Below, piece by piece: positions 6,906 through 16,571 of a stretch of DNA of 37,011 nucleotides. Numbering within the stretch: position 1 is the stretch's first letter; every line of letters begins with the position of its first letter. The notes below the pieces were generated by a model. The model was not told the DNA's origin. It made no database searches and worked only from the letters and a program-made list of their open reading frames with translations. Location of the stretch: positions 1 to 37,011 of the forward strand of contig JAEUQE010000069.1 in NCBI GenBank assembly GCA_016789785.1, written 5' to 3'. The stretch comes from Bryobacterales bacterium. GTDB lineage: Bacteria > Acidobacteriota > Terriglobia > Bryobacterales > Bryobacteraceae. Position numbers and translations under genes: made by a program.

Positions 6906-9900
6906 GAATGCCTGCCCTATGCTGAAGAACAGCCGCCCGAGGCCTTCTCCAGGCCGCCGATCCAACTTGAACCCGTAGTCAAAACGCAGCAGAAAGTAAG
7001 GTGTCCGAATGCGCAAGCCAAACCCCGCCGACTTACGCAAGTCCGACAACGCGAAGTCCGAAGCGCGGCGGTACACATTTCCTAAATCCGAAAAACCGAC
7101 TCCTTCCACGATGCTGTAAATCGGGAACCGCAGCTCATTGTTCACCACGAACACCGCGTCCCCGCCACGAGGATCGCCGGCGAAATCCAGCGGCCCGATG
7201 GTGTTCTGCGCAAAGCCCCGCACCGTGGTGCCGCCGCCGGCGAAGAAGCGCTCGCTCGGAATCAGCGTCTGTCCCCCAAGCCCGGCGGCCATTCCGAAGC
7301 GCACACCGCCCGCGTAGATCAGCCTGGGCCTCAGCAGCCCGCCCTGAAACGGCACCTCCGCCGGCTTCGTCAGCGGCACGAACTTGAAATACTGCCCGAA
7401 GTACTTCACATATCGCAACTGCGAGCCGAGAAACTCCGGCGCATACTCTAAGCCGTGAGAGAACAATGATCCGCGCGTCGCATCGAGATAGTCATCCCGG
7501 GTATCTCGCGCCATAGTCGCGGTAAGTGGAGTAATTCGTGTGACGATCGGATCCAGGGCGCCGAGAATGGGATCCGGCATTCGGTCCACCGTTTCCGCCC
7601 GCTCCAGCCGGTATCCGGCGCTGATGAGATAGTGCTTGCGGAACCGTGCCTCCTCCTGCACCGAGAAACCCACCCGGTCGGTGCGAAACGCAGGCTGCAA
7701 CTCACGGCGGAAGAACGTGGTGGCCACCGTCTTCACGGGAAACCGGCGCAGCAGCGGTTGCGCGAAATACAAGCGCCCTTCGCGCAGATCCGCGTCATAG
7801 CGCCCACGGAAACCGAGTACGCGCGCACTTCCGAGCGAGTTCCGGTTGGAGATATCCGCGATTCCACCAGGACCACGCTCCGTATCGAAGTAACCTCCGT
7901 ACCGCAGGTCCCATGGCGGCATCTCGCGCACCCGCACGGTCAGACGAACCGGCTTACTCTCTGCTCCACCGTCCATCTCCTCGCGGTCAATTTCGACGAG
8001 CGAGAAGGCGCTGGTTCCGTAGAGGTCGCGCCGCGCGCGGCTCAGCAAGTCCAGCACCAGCGGGTCACCGGGCTTCAGCGGCAACTGGCTGCGAATGAGG
8101 CCTTCACTTACTCGGGAGTTGCCCGACACCAGAATCTCGCCGACTTTGCTCGGGCGTCCTTCCTCCAGGATGAACTCAACGCGCAAACGCCCGGCTTCCT
8201 CGCCGCGATGAAGCGCGGCACGCACCTCCGTATCGTTGTAGCCCTTTGACCCGTAGAGACCGCGAAGGCGCTCCACCGAAGTATCGCGCAACGCGGGAGT
8301 GAATTCGCTGCCCGTCACCACCGGCAGCACGGCCAGCAGGGCCTTCTCCTCAAAGACGCGGTTCCCTCGAAACGCGATCGCACCCACCGTTGCGCGCGAT
8401 CCTTCGCGAACCACCACCACCGCCTTCGCCGACCGCGCCTCCGTATCGAGTTCCACACGCGGCTCAGTCACGGCGGCATCCAGATAGCCGCGTTCGCGAT
8501 AGTGTGCCGTAACCGCACTGGCCACCTTCGCCGGCTCCACAACAACGAACGAACGCAGCCTCTGTCTCTCGGCCACGCGATTCAACTCCTCAGCCTCGCT
8601 CGAACTCACCCCATCAAACGAAAGGCGCACCTCGCCGTAACGGACACCCGGCGCAACATCGAATAGCACCTGCTTCTCACCAGCCGTGGGCGCCGTCACC
8701 GACGGCCGGATTACCGCTTGCAGATAACCTTCTTCCACCAGCTTGCGGCGAATCGCGCGTACCGCGTCGTCCGTGCGTTGCGCATCGAAAACGCCTCGCT
8801 GCCAGATGCTCCGCACTTCATCGCGGACGCTGCCCGGTGGATCCCAACCCTCGTAAACGAAACTCACCGCAGGTCCGGGCTCAATGTGGACGCTCAGGTC
8901 GACCTGCTTACCTTCCATCTCCCGTGTGAGGCGCACGCTGGACTCCAGCAGCCCGCGCTTGGCATACGACTTCTCCAACTTCTCCATGCCGATGCGCAAC
9001 GCGAAGAAATCGTATCTGCGGCCGCTCTTTGCGTTGAGCTTCTTCCGCACGTCCTTCTCGGCGAACACCGGAGTACCCGTCAATCGCACGTTGCGCACGA
9101 TGCGCTGCATGCGCTCCGCGTTCGTTGTCGGCGCGGGCGGACCACCCAGCCGGATGTCGTGATTGAACTCGAAACGAAAGCTCGCGTCGCTTTGGCGCAC
9201 ACCGCGCGTGACAAAACGGCGGAACGCCTCCCACTGTGCCACGTAGATCTGATCGCGGCTGTCGGTAAGGTTCATCGAGTAGATCACGCTGAGACCTCTC
9301 GCCAGATCCTGCCCAACCGTGAGACGCGCGGTGGGATTCGACTCCGGAGCAATCAATCCGGGCTCGACGCGAAACTGCGAGATCCCAGTGGCACGGCGCA
9401 ACTGCGAAGAGAGCGTGCCGCCAATGCTACCCGCCAGCAGCGAAAGCGCCTGTTCCTTGGCGACATTCGAGCCCGCGCCGCGCGCTTCTTCGAGCGTCCT
9501 GCCCGTCACCAACAGCGATGCGATGTCCTCTTCCGCCAGCGGCGGGTCCGAAGTCAGCGTGGTGGCAATGCGATCGCCGGCGCCTCCCTGGATCAGCATG
9601 TTGATGTCGTGACGGTGCACCTTCGTGCGGGCCGACACATCCAGCAGCGGTTCGATCCGCCGCTCATTGGTGAACGTGATCACACCGCGCTCGATCAGAT
9701 AGTTCCGTTCGGCGACCAGCAGCTTGCCGCCTTCCTCGATCTCGATGCGGCCCGTCAGCCCGGGGTTCCGATACGTTCCGGCCAGCCGCAGGTTTGCAGT
9801 GAGTCCCGCCTGCGCCACGTTGTTGTCCACAACAAGCGGATTGCGTGTGCGCACGCCCACATCAAACCTCAAGCGGGAAAGCAGCGAATCCTCATCTTCC

Positions 9901-12900
9901 TCCTCGACGGTATCCGCGGTGGGCCGTGATTGAAGATACTTCAGCAGGCCTGCCTCAAGCGTCACAGGATCGGTGTATGAGCCTTCCACGATCTCGAGCT
10001 TTCCGCTCAGCAGCAGATCGTTGCCGCGGTCGCGCAGCATCAACTCGCCTCCAGACACGGTTTTCAAACCCGTGGGGTAGTTCAGGTAGACGTTCGATGC
10101 ATTGAGGTTCAACCGCACTTCGGAGAGCTTGCTGGCGGCGTAGCGAAGATGCCCGCCACCCTGCACACGCCCGCCGTTGACATCGCCCCGCAGCGTGCGG
10201 ATCTCGAAACGGTCGCCTGTGAACTCGCCACGAATGGCAACGTGTTCGGCCGCGATGTTCGGCGAAGCAAGGCTAACGCGGCCATCGTTCATTTCGACGA
10301 AGCCCGCAAGCTTGGGCTGCTCCAACGTGCCGAATCCCACCAGCCGCCACCGCGACAGCCCTTGCATGCGCGTATTCGCAGCAAACGGTGAAAGCACCGC
10401 GATGTCCATGTCAGCGTCGGCTCGCACATTCAGAGCACCGCCACGCCTGAGTTCGGCTGTGCCGAAAAGCGAGATCTGCGTTTCAGGCCCTTTCCATTGC
10501 GCATGCTCGACGCGCGCGATTCCATTCGCGATGGAGACAACGGAGTCACCCTGCTGCTCAAGGCGATATCTCTCGGCCTGGAACTGCAGCGCCGTCGCTT
10601 GGATGCGCGCCTTCACCGCATTGAGTTCGAGCGCGGCTGCTTCGGCGGTTGCCTCGAGTGCTGCCTTGCCCGAGACACTGGCGGGCATTCCAGGAATCGT
10701 ACTCAGGTCCAGATCCCGCAGCGACGCGCGAAAAGCAGCAACGCCCGTGTTCCGCGGTGCAAGCGGAATCGATGCCGGCAGCAACGAGAAGGGCACCTCC
10801 GCGCTGGCCGAGAGCTTCGCGCCCTGCCACAGGGCTGACGCGTCGCGAACACGAATGGCTCCGTCACGAATGGATGCGCGCAACTGTTCGATCTCAAGCG
10901 GCTTCCACTGCCCGGAGAGAATGCGGCCATCGTGCAAGGTCAAATCCAAGTCGGGGATCAAGCGCTCGAATGTGCCGGTGGCGCTTCCCTGCAGTTTCAA
11001 ACGGCCTGCCGCGCGATACTCGCTCTCCATCGCCGCGAGATTCTGCAACGTTTCGACATTGAGATCACCATCGAAACGTAGAGAACCAGGAGTGCTGTTC
11101 GCCTCAAGCGGCAGTTCGCCCTCAACCGTCACCTTCGAGTCGGCGATGCGCAGCGCGGAGGGCTCAATCACAACACGTCCATTCGACAGGCCCGCACGCA
11201 GCAGACCTTCGTTGCGAATCGTCTGACCGCGCACGCCGATCTCGGCTCGCGAGATCTCGGCGCTCGCGGCCGCCTGCTTCCAATTCGAGGGTTCGCCGGA
11301 GCCCCGAATCACGGCGTCCAACGTGCCGGTAAGCGGAGGATCGAGTTTCCACGGCAATGCCGCCACATCCAGACCCTGAGCACTGGCTTCGAATTGCGTG
11401 GCGAAGGGCGCTGCGATCGCCGACGTGCTTGTCCATCGTGTTTGAAACCGCGGCATCGCTGCCTCAATGCGCGCCTGCTTCGATGCGACCTCGGCGGCAG
11501 CCGTCGCATCTCCCAAAGCGTACTCATTGATCCGCAGGCCGGAGATACGCAGGTTGGACTTAAGCACCGGATCGGCAATCGTTCCCGAACCGGAGGTCTC
11601 GAACGTCACCACGCCGCGGACCGCGGTCTTGTCAGGAAGTGTGAACGAGTCAAGCGTGAGCCCGGAGCCTCTTGCCTGCAACGTGAAGAGCTGGCTGTCG
11701 ATCCCATAGCTGCCCTTTGCTTCCACGGTCCCCTCGCCGGCTACCCTAGCCGGCTGAATCAGCGACAACCGGTCCAGCGTCAGATCCCGCCCCCTCCATC
11801 CACCCTCGAAGCTCAGCGTGCCGAACGTTTGCCCATAGGCGGCGAGATCGCGCGCGCTGCCACGCATCGCTACAGTGGGGGAATTCCACGCACCACTCGC
11901 GCGGAAGGACGCCGACCATATGCCCGACGCCGGAACATCCTGCCGCAGACCTCGCAGCAGAAGCGCGATCGATCCATCGCGCACCTCACCATCAAGCTGC
12001 AACAGCGGCTGCTTCGGCCGTAGATCAATACCGCCGCGAAGCGACGCAGCCTGCCCCGCCCAATCCAGCGTGGCAACCGGAATGTCGATGTGCTGCTTCG
12101 TTACCAGCGTTTCCGCGTGGGCAACGCCGCCAGTGTAGGCGCCCGAGCGCAATCCCGCAGCGTCCCAGATGATCGACAGCGAAGGCTGATCGATCGTGCC
12201 CGACAGCGCCGCTCGCGCCGACACCGCGCCATCGACATCCGGCGCCGTCCGGAGCAACTTCATCGCCGTGGCCTCATTCAACGATGCAGCCAACTTCTCC
12301 ACTCGCAACGCGACGTCACCGCTGAGTTGCTTGAAGTTCGTCAGCGCGACCTTGCCGCTGCCCTCGATCGCTAGGGCGCGCAACGCTGCGAGATCTACCG
12401 TGAGCACGCCCCTTGCGATCGACGCCGAAATCTCACCCGAAACAGGAAGCGCCATCTCACGCCGCGATACCTGCACAGCATGGAGTGTGGCGGCTGCCTT
12501 CGCGGAAGCGCGCTCGTAGTCCAGCGCAGGCCACGTGGCGTTGACGCTCGCCGAACCAGTGCTCGCAATCGTAACGGGCAGTTTCAGCAAGCCGCTCGCC
12601 TGCCCGAGATCCACCTGGCTGAACCGCAGTGCCGCGCTACTCATGCCGTCTCTCAACGCCAGATCCACCGACCCCGAAGCGTTGCCATGCGAAGTCTGAA
12701 GCCGCAGGTCACCCGCGCGCAATCGGCTTGATGTGGCATCAAACACAACCGTGGAAGAGGCGCCGCCGCTCACGCCGAACGCCGCGGCATCACTCGCGGA
12801 CAAAGTCCCATGAGCCACTACAGCGTTCGCTGGCCCTGTGATCTTGAGTTCGGCCCGCACCAGCCCCTCGATTGCTGCCGTGGCAACCAACGGCGCAAGC

Positions 12901-13661
12901 GTGCGCAGATCGAGTTGCATGACGGTCGCGAGATTCAGTGACGGCTTGCTGATTGGCTCAACGTAGCCCTTGGCCTCGAGACTCGATTTGCCGCTGGACA
13001 GAGAGAGGTTCCGGATCGCGATCGACTCCCTGCCTTGCAGAATGTCGCCGCTTACGTTCAGTGGCAGGGTCTGCCCGCGGTAGATCGCGGAACCGGAACC
13101 AGTCCACTTCACGGTGTGCGCCAGCGATGCCTCGTCGCCGCTGACCTCGAATTGCAGATCGCGCAGCGAAGCGTCCACGCCGTGACGCCGGTCTTCCACG
13201 CGCAACGATGCGCCAGTCAGTCGTGCGAACCGAATCAGGAAGTCGCTTGCCGATTTCGGGGATCGCTCGCGCAGTTCGGGCAAATTCGTACGGCCATCGG
13301 AATCAATGACGAGGTGCAGCGCCGCGCCCCGCGCATCCAGCATGGTGAGATGCACATCGCCCCGAAGCAACGGCCAGAGCGCAACACCAGCCGAAGCCTG
13401 TTGCAGCTTGACAACCGGCGGCAGATCCGCCGCCGTGCGCGATCGCGTCTCCAATTCGCGCACAGCAGCGGACAGCGTAAGCAGGTTGTAGTCGAGGTGA
13501 AAGGTGGACTCGATGCCCTCGTCTCGCAGCCGCTCACGCAACTTGGCGGAGACCAGCCGCTTTGCCGGCGGTGTGTGCGCGAGTGTCAGCGCCACCGTCA
13601 GCAAAAGCAGCAGAGTGCCGGTCAGTCTCACTGCCCGGCGCAGTTTGGCGGTTCCGCGCAA
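6903..13661 (-). CDS. TamB-BamA fusion: AsmA/DUF490 translocation protein joined to an Omp85 barrel
   Basis: A single 2252-residue polypeptide. An N-terminal membrane anchor (about 13-30) is followed by AsmA/TamB sequence: long beta-strand-rich repeats to about residue 1300, then the canonical DUF490 C-terminal domain (GGKLLVAERNYLIERG at about 1310, then LAEEDIASLLVTGRT). From about 1520 there appear to be five POTRA-like repeats, opening VRNVRLTGTPVFAEKD and ending GEILVSGNSRVSEGLIR. From about 1910 to the end is an Omp85 barrel with the lid-loop motif VRGF and the outer-membrane terminus FSIGQAF. TamB spans the periplasm and normally works with a separate TamA/BamA-type barrel in exporting lipids and/or inserting outer-membrane proteins; here both are covalently linked. 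Start TTG 13661 has GAGG about 8 nt upstream, and an in-frame TAA six codons earlier rules out anything longer; an internal GTG is the alternative. It follows the TPR gene by 18 nt. Confidence 0.9.
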   Translation of the reverse strand: MRGTAKLRRAVRLTGTLLLLLTVALTLAHTPPAKRLVSAKLRERLRDEGIESTFHLDYNLLTLSAAVRELETRSRTAADLPPVVKLQQASAGVALWPLLRGDVHLTMLDARGAALHLVIDSDGRTNLPELRERSPKSASDFLIRFARLTGASLRVEDRRHGVDASLRDLQFEVSGDEASLAHTVKWTGSGSAIYRGQTLPLNVSGDILQGRESIAIRNLSLSSGKSSLEAKGYVEPISKPSLNLATVMQLDLRTLAPLVATAAIEGLVRAELKITGPANAVVAHGTLSASDAAAFGVSGGASSTVVFDATSSRLRAGDLRLQTSHGNASGSVDLALRDGMSSAALRFSQVDLGQASGLLKLPVTIASTGSASVNATWPALDYERASAKAAATLHAVQVSRREMALPVSGEISASIARGVLTVDLAALRALAIEGSGKVALTNFKQLSGDVALRVEKLAASLNEATAMKLLRTAPDVDGAVSARAALSGTIDQPSLSIIWDAAGLRSGAYTGGVAHAETLVTKQHIDIPVATLDWAGQAASLRGGIDLRPKQPLLQLDGEVRDGSIALLLRGLRQDVPASGIWSASFRASGAWNSPTVAMRGSARDLAAYGQTFGTLSFEGGWRGRDLTLDRLSLIQPARVAGEGTVEAKGSYGIDSQLFTLQARGSGLTLDSFTLPDKTAVRGVVTFETSGSGTIADPVLKSNLRISGLRINEYALGDATAAAEVASKQARIEAAMPRFQTRWTSTSAIAAPFATQFEASAQGLDVAALPWKLDPPLTGTLDAVIRGSGEPSNWKQAAASAEISRAEIGVRGQTIRNEGLLRAGLSNGRVVIEPSALRIADSKVTVEGELPLEANSTPGSLRFDGDLNVETLQNLAAMESEYRAAGRLKLQGSATGTFERLIPDLDLTLHDGRILSGQWKPLEIEQLRASIRDGAIRVRDASALWQGAKLSASAEVPFSLLPASIPLAPRNTGVAAFRASLRDLDLSTIPGMPASVSGKAALEATAEAAALELNAVKARIQATALQFQAERYRLEQQGDSVVSIANGIARVEHAQWKGPETQISLFGTAELRRGGALNVRADADMDIAVLSPFAANTRMQGLSRWRLVGFGTLEQPKLAGFVEMNDGRVSLASPNIAAEHVAIRGEFTGDRFEIRTLRGDVNGGRVQGGGHLRYAASKLSEVRLNLNASNVYLNYPTGLKTVSGGELMLRDRGNDLLLSGKLEIVEGSYTDPVTLEAGLLKYLQSRPTADTVEEEDEDSLLSRLRFDVGVRTRNPLVVDNNVAQAGLTANLRLAGTYRNPGLTGRIEIEEGGKLLVAERNYLIERGVITFTNERRIEPLLDVSARTKVHRHDINMLIQGGAGDRIATTLTSDPPLAEEDIASLLVTGRTLEEARGAGSNVAKEQALSLLAGSIGGTLSSQLRRATGISQFRVEPGLIAPESNPTARLTVGQDLARGLSVIYSMNLTDSRDQIYVAQWEAFRRFVTRGVRQSDASFRFEFNHDIRLGGPPAPTTNAERMQRIVRNVRLTGTPVFAEKDVRKKLNAKSGRRYDFFALRIGMEKLEKSYAKRGLLESSVRLTREMEGKQVDLSVHIEPGPAVSFVYEGWDPPGSVRDEVRSIWQRGVFDAQRTDDAVRAIRRKLVEEGYLQAVIRPSVTAPTAGEKQVLFDVAPGVRYGEVRLSFDGVSSSEAEELNRVAERQRLRSFVVVEPAKVASAVTAHYRERGYLDAAVTEPRVELDTEARSAKAVVVVREGSRATVGAIAFRGNRVFEEKALLAVLPVVTGSEFTPALRDTSVERLRGLYGSKGYNDTEVRAALHRGEEAGRLRVEFILEEGRPSKVGEILVSGNSRVSEGLIRSQLPLKPGDPLVLDLLSRARRDLYGTSAFSLVEIDREEMDGGAESKPVRLTVRVREMPPWDLRYGGYFDTERGPGGIADISNRNSLGSARVLGFRGRYDADLREGRLYFAQPLLRRFPVKTVATTFFRRELQPAFRTDRVGFSVQEEARFRKHYLISAGYRLERAETVDRMPDPILGALDPIVTRITPLTATMARDTRDDYLDATRGSLFSHGLEYAPEFLGSQLRYVKYFGQYFKFVPLTKPAEVPFQGGLLRPRLIYAGGVRFGMAAGLGGQTLIPSERFFAGGGTTVRGFAQNTIGPLDFAGDPRGGDAVFVVNNELRFPIYSIVEGVGFSDLGNVYRRASDFALSDLRKSAGFGLRIRTPYFLLRFDYGFKLDRRPGEGLGRLFFSIGQAF

Positions 13662-13679
13662 TCGACCACCCTCGTGGGA

Positions 13680-14297
13680 TTAGCGCACCGACCGGAGAAC
13701 GGACTGGACTTTGCTGGCTTCCGGCGCATCGGGCGCCAGTTTCAAAAATGCCTCGAAATGTTCTACCATCCGGTCCGGGCGCTTCATCCCGTTATACGCC
13801 ATCCCGGCATAGTAATGTGCGTAGGCATGCTTCGAATTGCGCGAAATCGCCGTCTCGAAATGTTTGGCGGAGTTCGCGAACTCCTTCCGCGCTAGCATCA
13901 AAAGGCCCCGCGCGTAAGGTAGTTCTTTGTTCCCCTCATCAAGCGATGCGGCTTCGTTCAACACGCGATCCGCCTGGGTGTAGTCCTTCTGCGCGACCAT
14001 CGCCTGCGCCATGCCAACCTTCACGTCTGCGACATTCGCATCGGTCTTCTTCTCGGCTTGTTGAAAGGCTTCCATCGCCTCGGCGGGCTTCTGCAATTTC
14101 AGAAGCGTCAGACCCAGATAGTACGGCGAGCGCCAATCCTCCGGTTCTGCCTCCATGGCCGCGCGCAGTGACTTTTCAGCCTCGGCATAGTCGCGCGACT
14201 CATACTGCTCAATCCCCTTGGAAGACGCAGCTTCCTGCGCCGAGAGAGAAGTGGCGAAAAGAAAAAGTGTCAGCATCCCAACGGTGTGCTTGTTCAT
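13680..14297 (-). CDS. Secreted tetratricopeptide-repeat protein
   Basis: 205 residues with a Sec-type signal peptide (MNKHTVGMLTLFLFATSLSA, then cleavage near AQEA), then about five TPR-like helical pairs, for example DWRSPYYLGLTLLKLQKPAE and HAYAHYYAGMAYNGMKRPDR. TPR arrays bind proteins. ATG 14297 is supported by GGGAGG about 8 nt upstream; the longer frame to 14432 has no signal peptide. Its stop lies 18 nt before the TTG start of the TamB-BamA gene, so the two are likely one operon. A periplasmic role in outer-membrane biogenesis, comparable to BamD-type TPR lipoproteins, is an inference. I see no lipobox Cys. Confidence 0.85.
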   Translation of the reverse strand: MNKHTVGMLTLFLFATSLSAQEAASSKGIEQYESRDYAEAEKSLRAAMEAEPEDWRSPYYLGLTLLKLQKPAEAMEAFQQAEKKTDANVADVKVGMAQAMVAQKDYTQADRVLNEAASLDEGNKELPYARGLLMLARKEFANSAKHFETAISRNSKHAYAHYYAGMAYNGMKRPDRMVEHFEAFLKLAPDAPEASKVQSVLRSVR

Positions 14298-14459
14298 CGT
14301 TTTACCCTCCCGCGACCCCAGAGCCATGTTCATGTATTGTGACGCACCTCTCGTCGTAGACGGTACAGAAACACGCACAGCTCGCAGAAGAGGAAAAGAA
14401 AAGGCGAAATTAGGGCCAGACTGGTCATCCATGGTCCCCCTGCGGGCATTGCACCAGAT

Positions 14460-16571
14460 TCAGTCCGTCTCTGACGCCGGCCCATCCCTCCCAGCCCCCG
14501 CAAGCAACCGTTCGGTGTCATCGCACGGAACCGGCTTGCCAAAGTAATACCCTTGCCCGAACTGGCAGCACAGCGAACGCAGTTCGCTAAGCTGGTCACT
14601 ACGCTCCACGCCCTCGGCCACGACATCAATGCCGAGGCTTCTGGCAAGTGTCAGCACCGTGCGCACCACCTCCAGATCCGTCCTGCTATCAAGCATGCGC
14701 ATGATAAACGAACGGTCGATCTTCAGCGTGTCGATCGGCATGCGGCAGAGATAAGCGAGACTCGAGTATCCGGTCCCAAAATCGTCGAGTTCGATCCCCA
14801 CGCCAAGCTCTTTCAGTTTGCGGGTGGTGGCAATGGCGCCCTCCGGATCATCCATCACCACGCTCTCCGTAATCTCCAGGTGGAACTGATCAGCCGGAAA
14901 CCCGGTCTGGCCCAGAATTTGCGCAATCCGCCCTACAATGTCCGGCTGGCGGAACTGCCGGATCGAAAGGTTCACACTAATCGAGAGCGGAGGCGCCTTC
15001 GGATAGCGGCGTTGCCAGTCGGCCATATCGTGGCAGGCTTGGCGCATCACCCACTCTCCGATCGCCACGATTTGCCCCGTCTCTTCCGCCACTGGAATGA
15101 ACTCCGCCGGGCACACCATCCCGAGCGTCGGATGGTGCCATCGCACCAGCGCCTCGAAACCCACCACTGCGCCGGTCTCCAGATTCACTTTCGGCTGATA
15201 GAACACCGCCAGTTCGTTGCGCTCCACCGCCTTCCGCAACCCGCTCTCGATCTCCAGGCGGATCGCTGCCGCCTCGCGCATACTGTCGTCGAACATCACG
15301 AATCCGGAACCGCCTCGAGCCTTGGCCGCGTACATCGCGGTATCCGCATCGCGCAGCATATCCTCCACCGATTCGTAGTTCGGGTTCCAGGCGGCGATCC
15401 CGATGCTGACGCTGCAAAACACTTCCTTGCCGTTCAGGTCAAACGGTTCGTCAAGCGCACGCAAAACCCGGCTGGCCGCCTCTTCCGCCTCTCGCACATC
15501 AGACAACTGATCGAGCAGAATGGCGAACTCATCTCCTCCGAACCGCGCTACCGTCAATGCGTCCCAATCGCGCAGGGCATGTCCTTCGCCCACGGCCCGC
15601 AACAACCGGCTTCCCACGGCGATCAACAACCGGTCGCCCACCATGTGTCCCATTGAGTCATTCACCAGCTTGAAGCGGTCCACATCCAGGAACAGGACCG
15701 CGAAATGCGTGGACGACTTCCTTGCTTGATCCAGCGCGTGGCCCGCACGATCGAGAAACAGGAGCCGGTTTGCCAGGCCGGTCAGCGAATCGTGCACCTT
15801 CTGCTCGGTGATGTCAGTCTGCGACCCGGTCATGCGGATCACCCGCCCGTTGGGATCGCGGAGCGTGTACCCGCGTCCTCGCATCCAGTGGAAGGTACCA
15901 TCCTTGTGTTGCAGGCGGTACTCGCACACAAACGGGGTGTCCTTGGAAGAATCCGCGGTCCAGTGCGCGCGCAAACTCCCCAGCAGATTCCGCAAGTCGT
16001 CGGGATGGACACGGCCAAACCACTCCTGAGTCGTGTCCGAAATGGCGTCTGCATGCACTCCGGCCATCTCGCGCCAGCGTGGCGAATAGTAGACCCGGTT
16101 GTTTGTCAGATCCCAATCCCAGATCCCGTCGCCAGTTCCGCGCGACGCCAGTTCGTGCCTCTGCTCATTCTCGCGGACACGCCTGTCCTGATCGCGGCGG
16201 CTGAGCTGCGACTTGATGCGCGCCAGCGCCACACGAAAATCGACAGGTTTGGGAATGTAGTCGTTCGCACCCAGATCGAGCGCGCCCGCAATGATCGAAC
16301 TATCGCTAACGGCCGTGGCCATGATCACCGGCAACTCGCTTGGCCCGTGCACCTTCCGCAGCAGCTTCAGCAAGTCGATTCCACTCATGCCCGGCATCAT
16401 CGTATCCAGCAGCACAAGGTCGATGCCGCCTTCTTCAATCACGCCCATCGCCTGCCACGCATCCTCGGCCTCGGCGACCTCGTAGCCATTCCGCGTTAAC
16501 CGCTCCTTGAGCATGTCGCGATTCAGAAACTCGTCATCCACAACCAGCAGTTTGTGTTTCCGTTCAGGCAT
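14460..16571 (-). CDS. Response regulator with PAS, GGDEF and EAL domains
   Basis: 703-residue cytoplasmic output protein. REC domain (1-125) with phospho-acceptor Asp56 (LLDTMMPG) and Lys108. PAS/PAC (about 140-257). GGDEF domain with intact GGDEF at 345-349. EAL domain (EALVRW at 473-478; EITES; DDFGTGYSSL; EGVE) with the metal and catalytic motifs present. It could therefore both make and degrade c-di-GMP. The RxxD (RDWD, 334-337) sits seven rather than the usual five residues before GGDEF, so product inhibition may be altered. The start overlaps the REC-kinase stop by 8 nt (ATGCCTGA), indicating translational coupling. It is the last gene of the PhnD/kinase operon and its likely output. 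Which cyclase/phosphodiesterase activity dominates cannot be told. Confidence 0.93.
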   Translation of the reverse strand: MPERKHKLLVVDDEFLNRDMLKERLTRNGYEVAEAEDAWQAMGVIEEGGIDLVLLDTMMPGMSGIDLLKLLRKVHGPSELPVIMATAVSDSSIIAGALDLGANDYIPKPVDFRVALARIKSQLSRRDQDRRVRENEQRHELASRGTGDGIWDWDLTNNRVYYSPRWREMAGVHADAISDTTQEWFGRVHPDDLRNLLGSLRAHWTADSSKDTPFVCEYRLQHKDGTFHWMRGRGYTLRDPNGRVIRMTGSQTDITEQKVHDSLTGLANRLLFLDRAGHALDQARKSSTHFAVLFLDVDRFKLVNDSMGHMVGDRLLIAVGSRLLRAVGEGHALRDWDALTVARFGGDEFAILLDQLSDVREAEEAASRVLRALDEPFDLNGKEVFCSVSIGIAAWNPNYESVEDMLRDADTAMYAAKARGGSGFVMFDDSMREAAAIRLEIESGLRKAVERNELAVFYQPKVNLETGAVVGFEALVRWHHPTLGMVCPAEFIPVAEETGQIVAIGEWVMRQACHDMADWQRRYPKAPPLSISVNLSIRQFRQPDIVGRIAQILGQTGFPADQFHLEITESVVMDDPEGAIATTRKLKELGVGIELDDFGTGYSSLAYLCRMPIDTLKIDRSFIMRMLDSRTDLEVVRTVLTLARSLGIDVVAEGVERSDQLSELRSLCCQFGQGYYFGKPVPCDDTERLLAGAGRDGPASETD

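Noticed and set aside
8718..9929. 403-codon plus-strand frame
   Set aside because: Antisense to the TamB-BamA gene. Composition is that of a GC-rich shadow frame, and no domain is visible.
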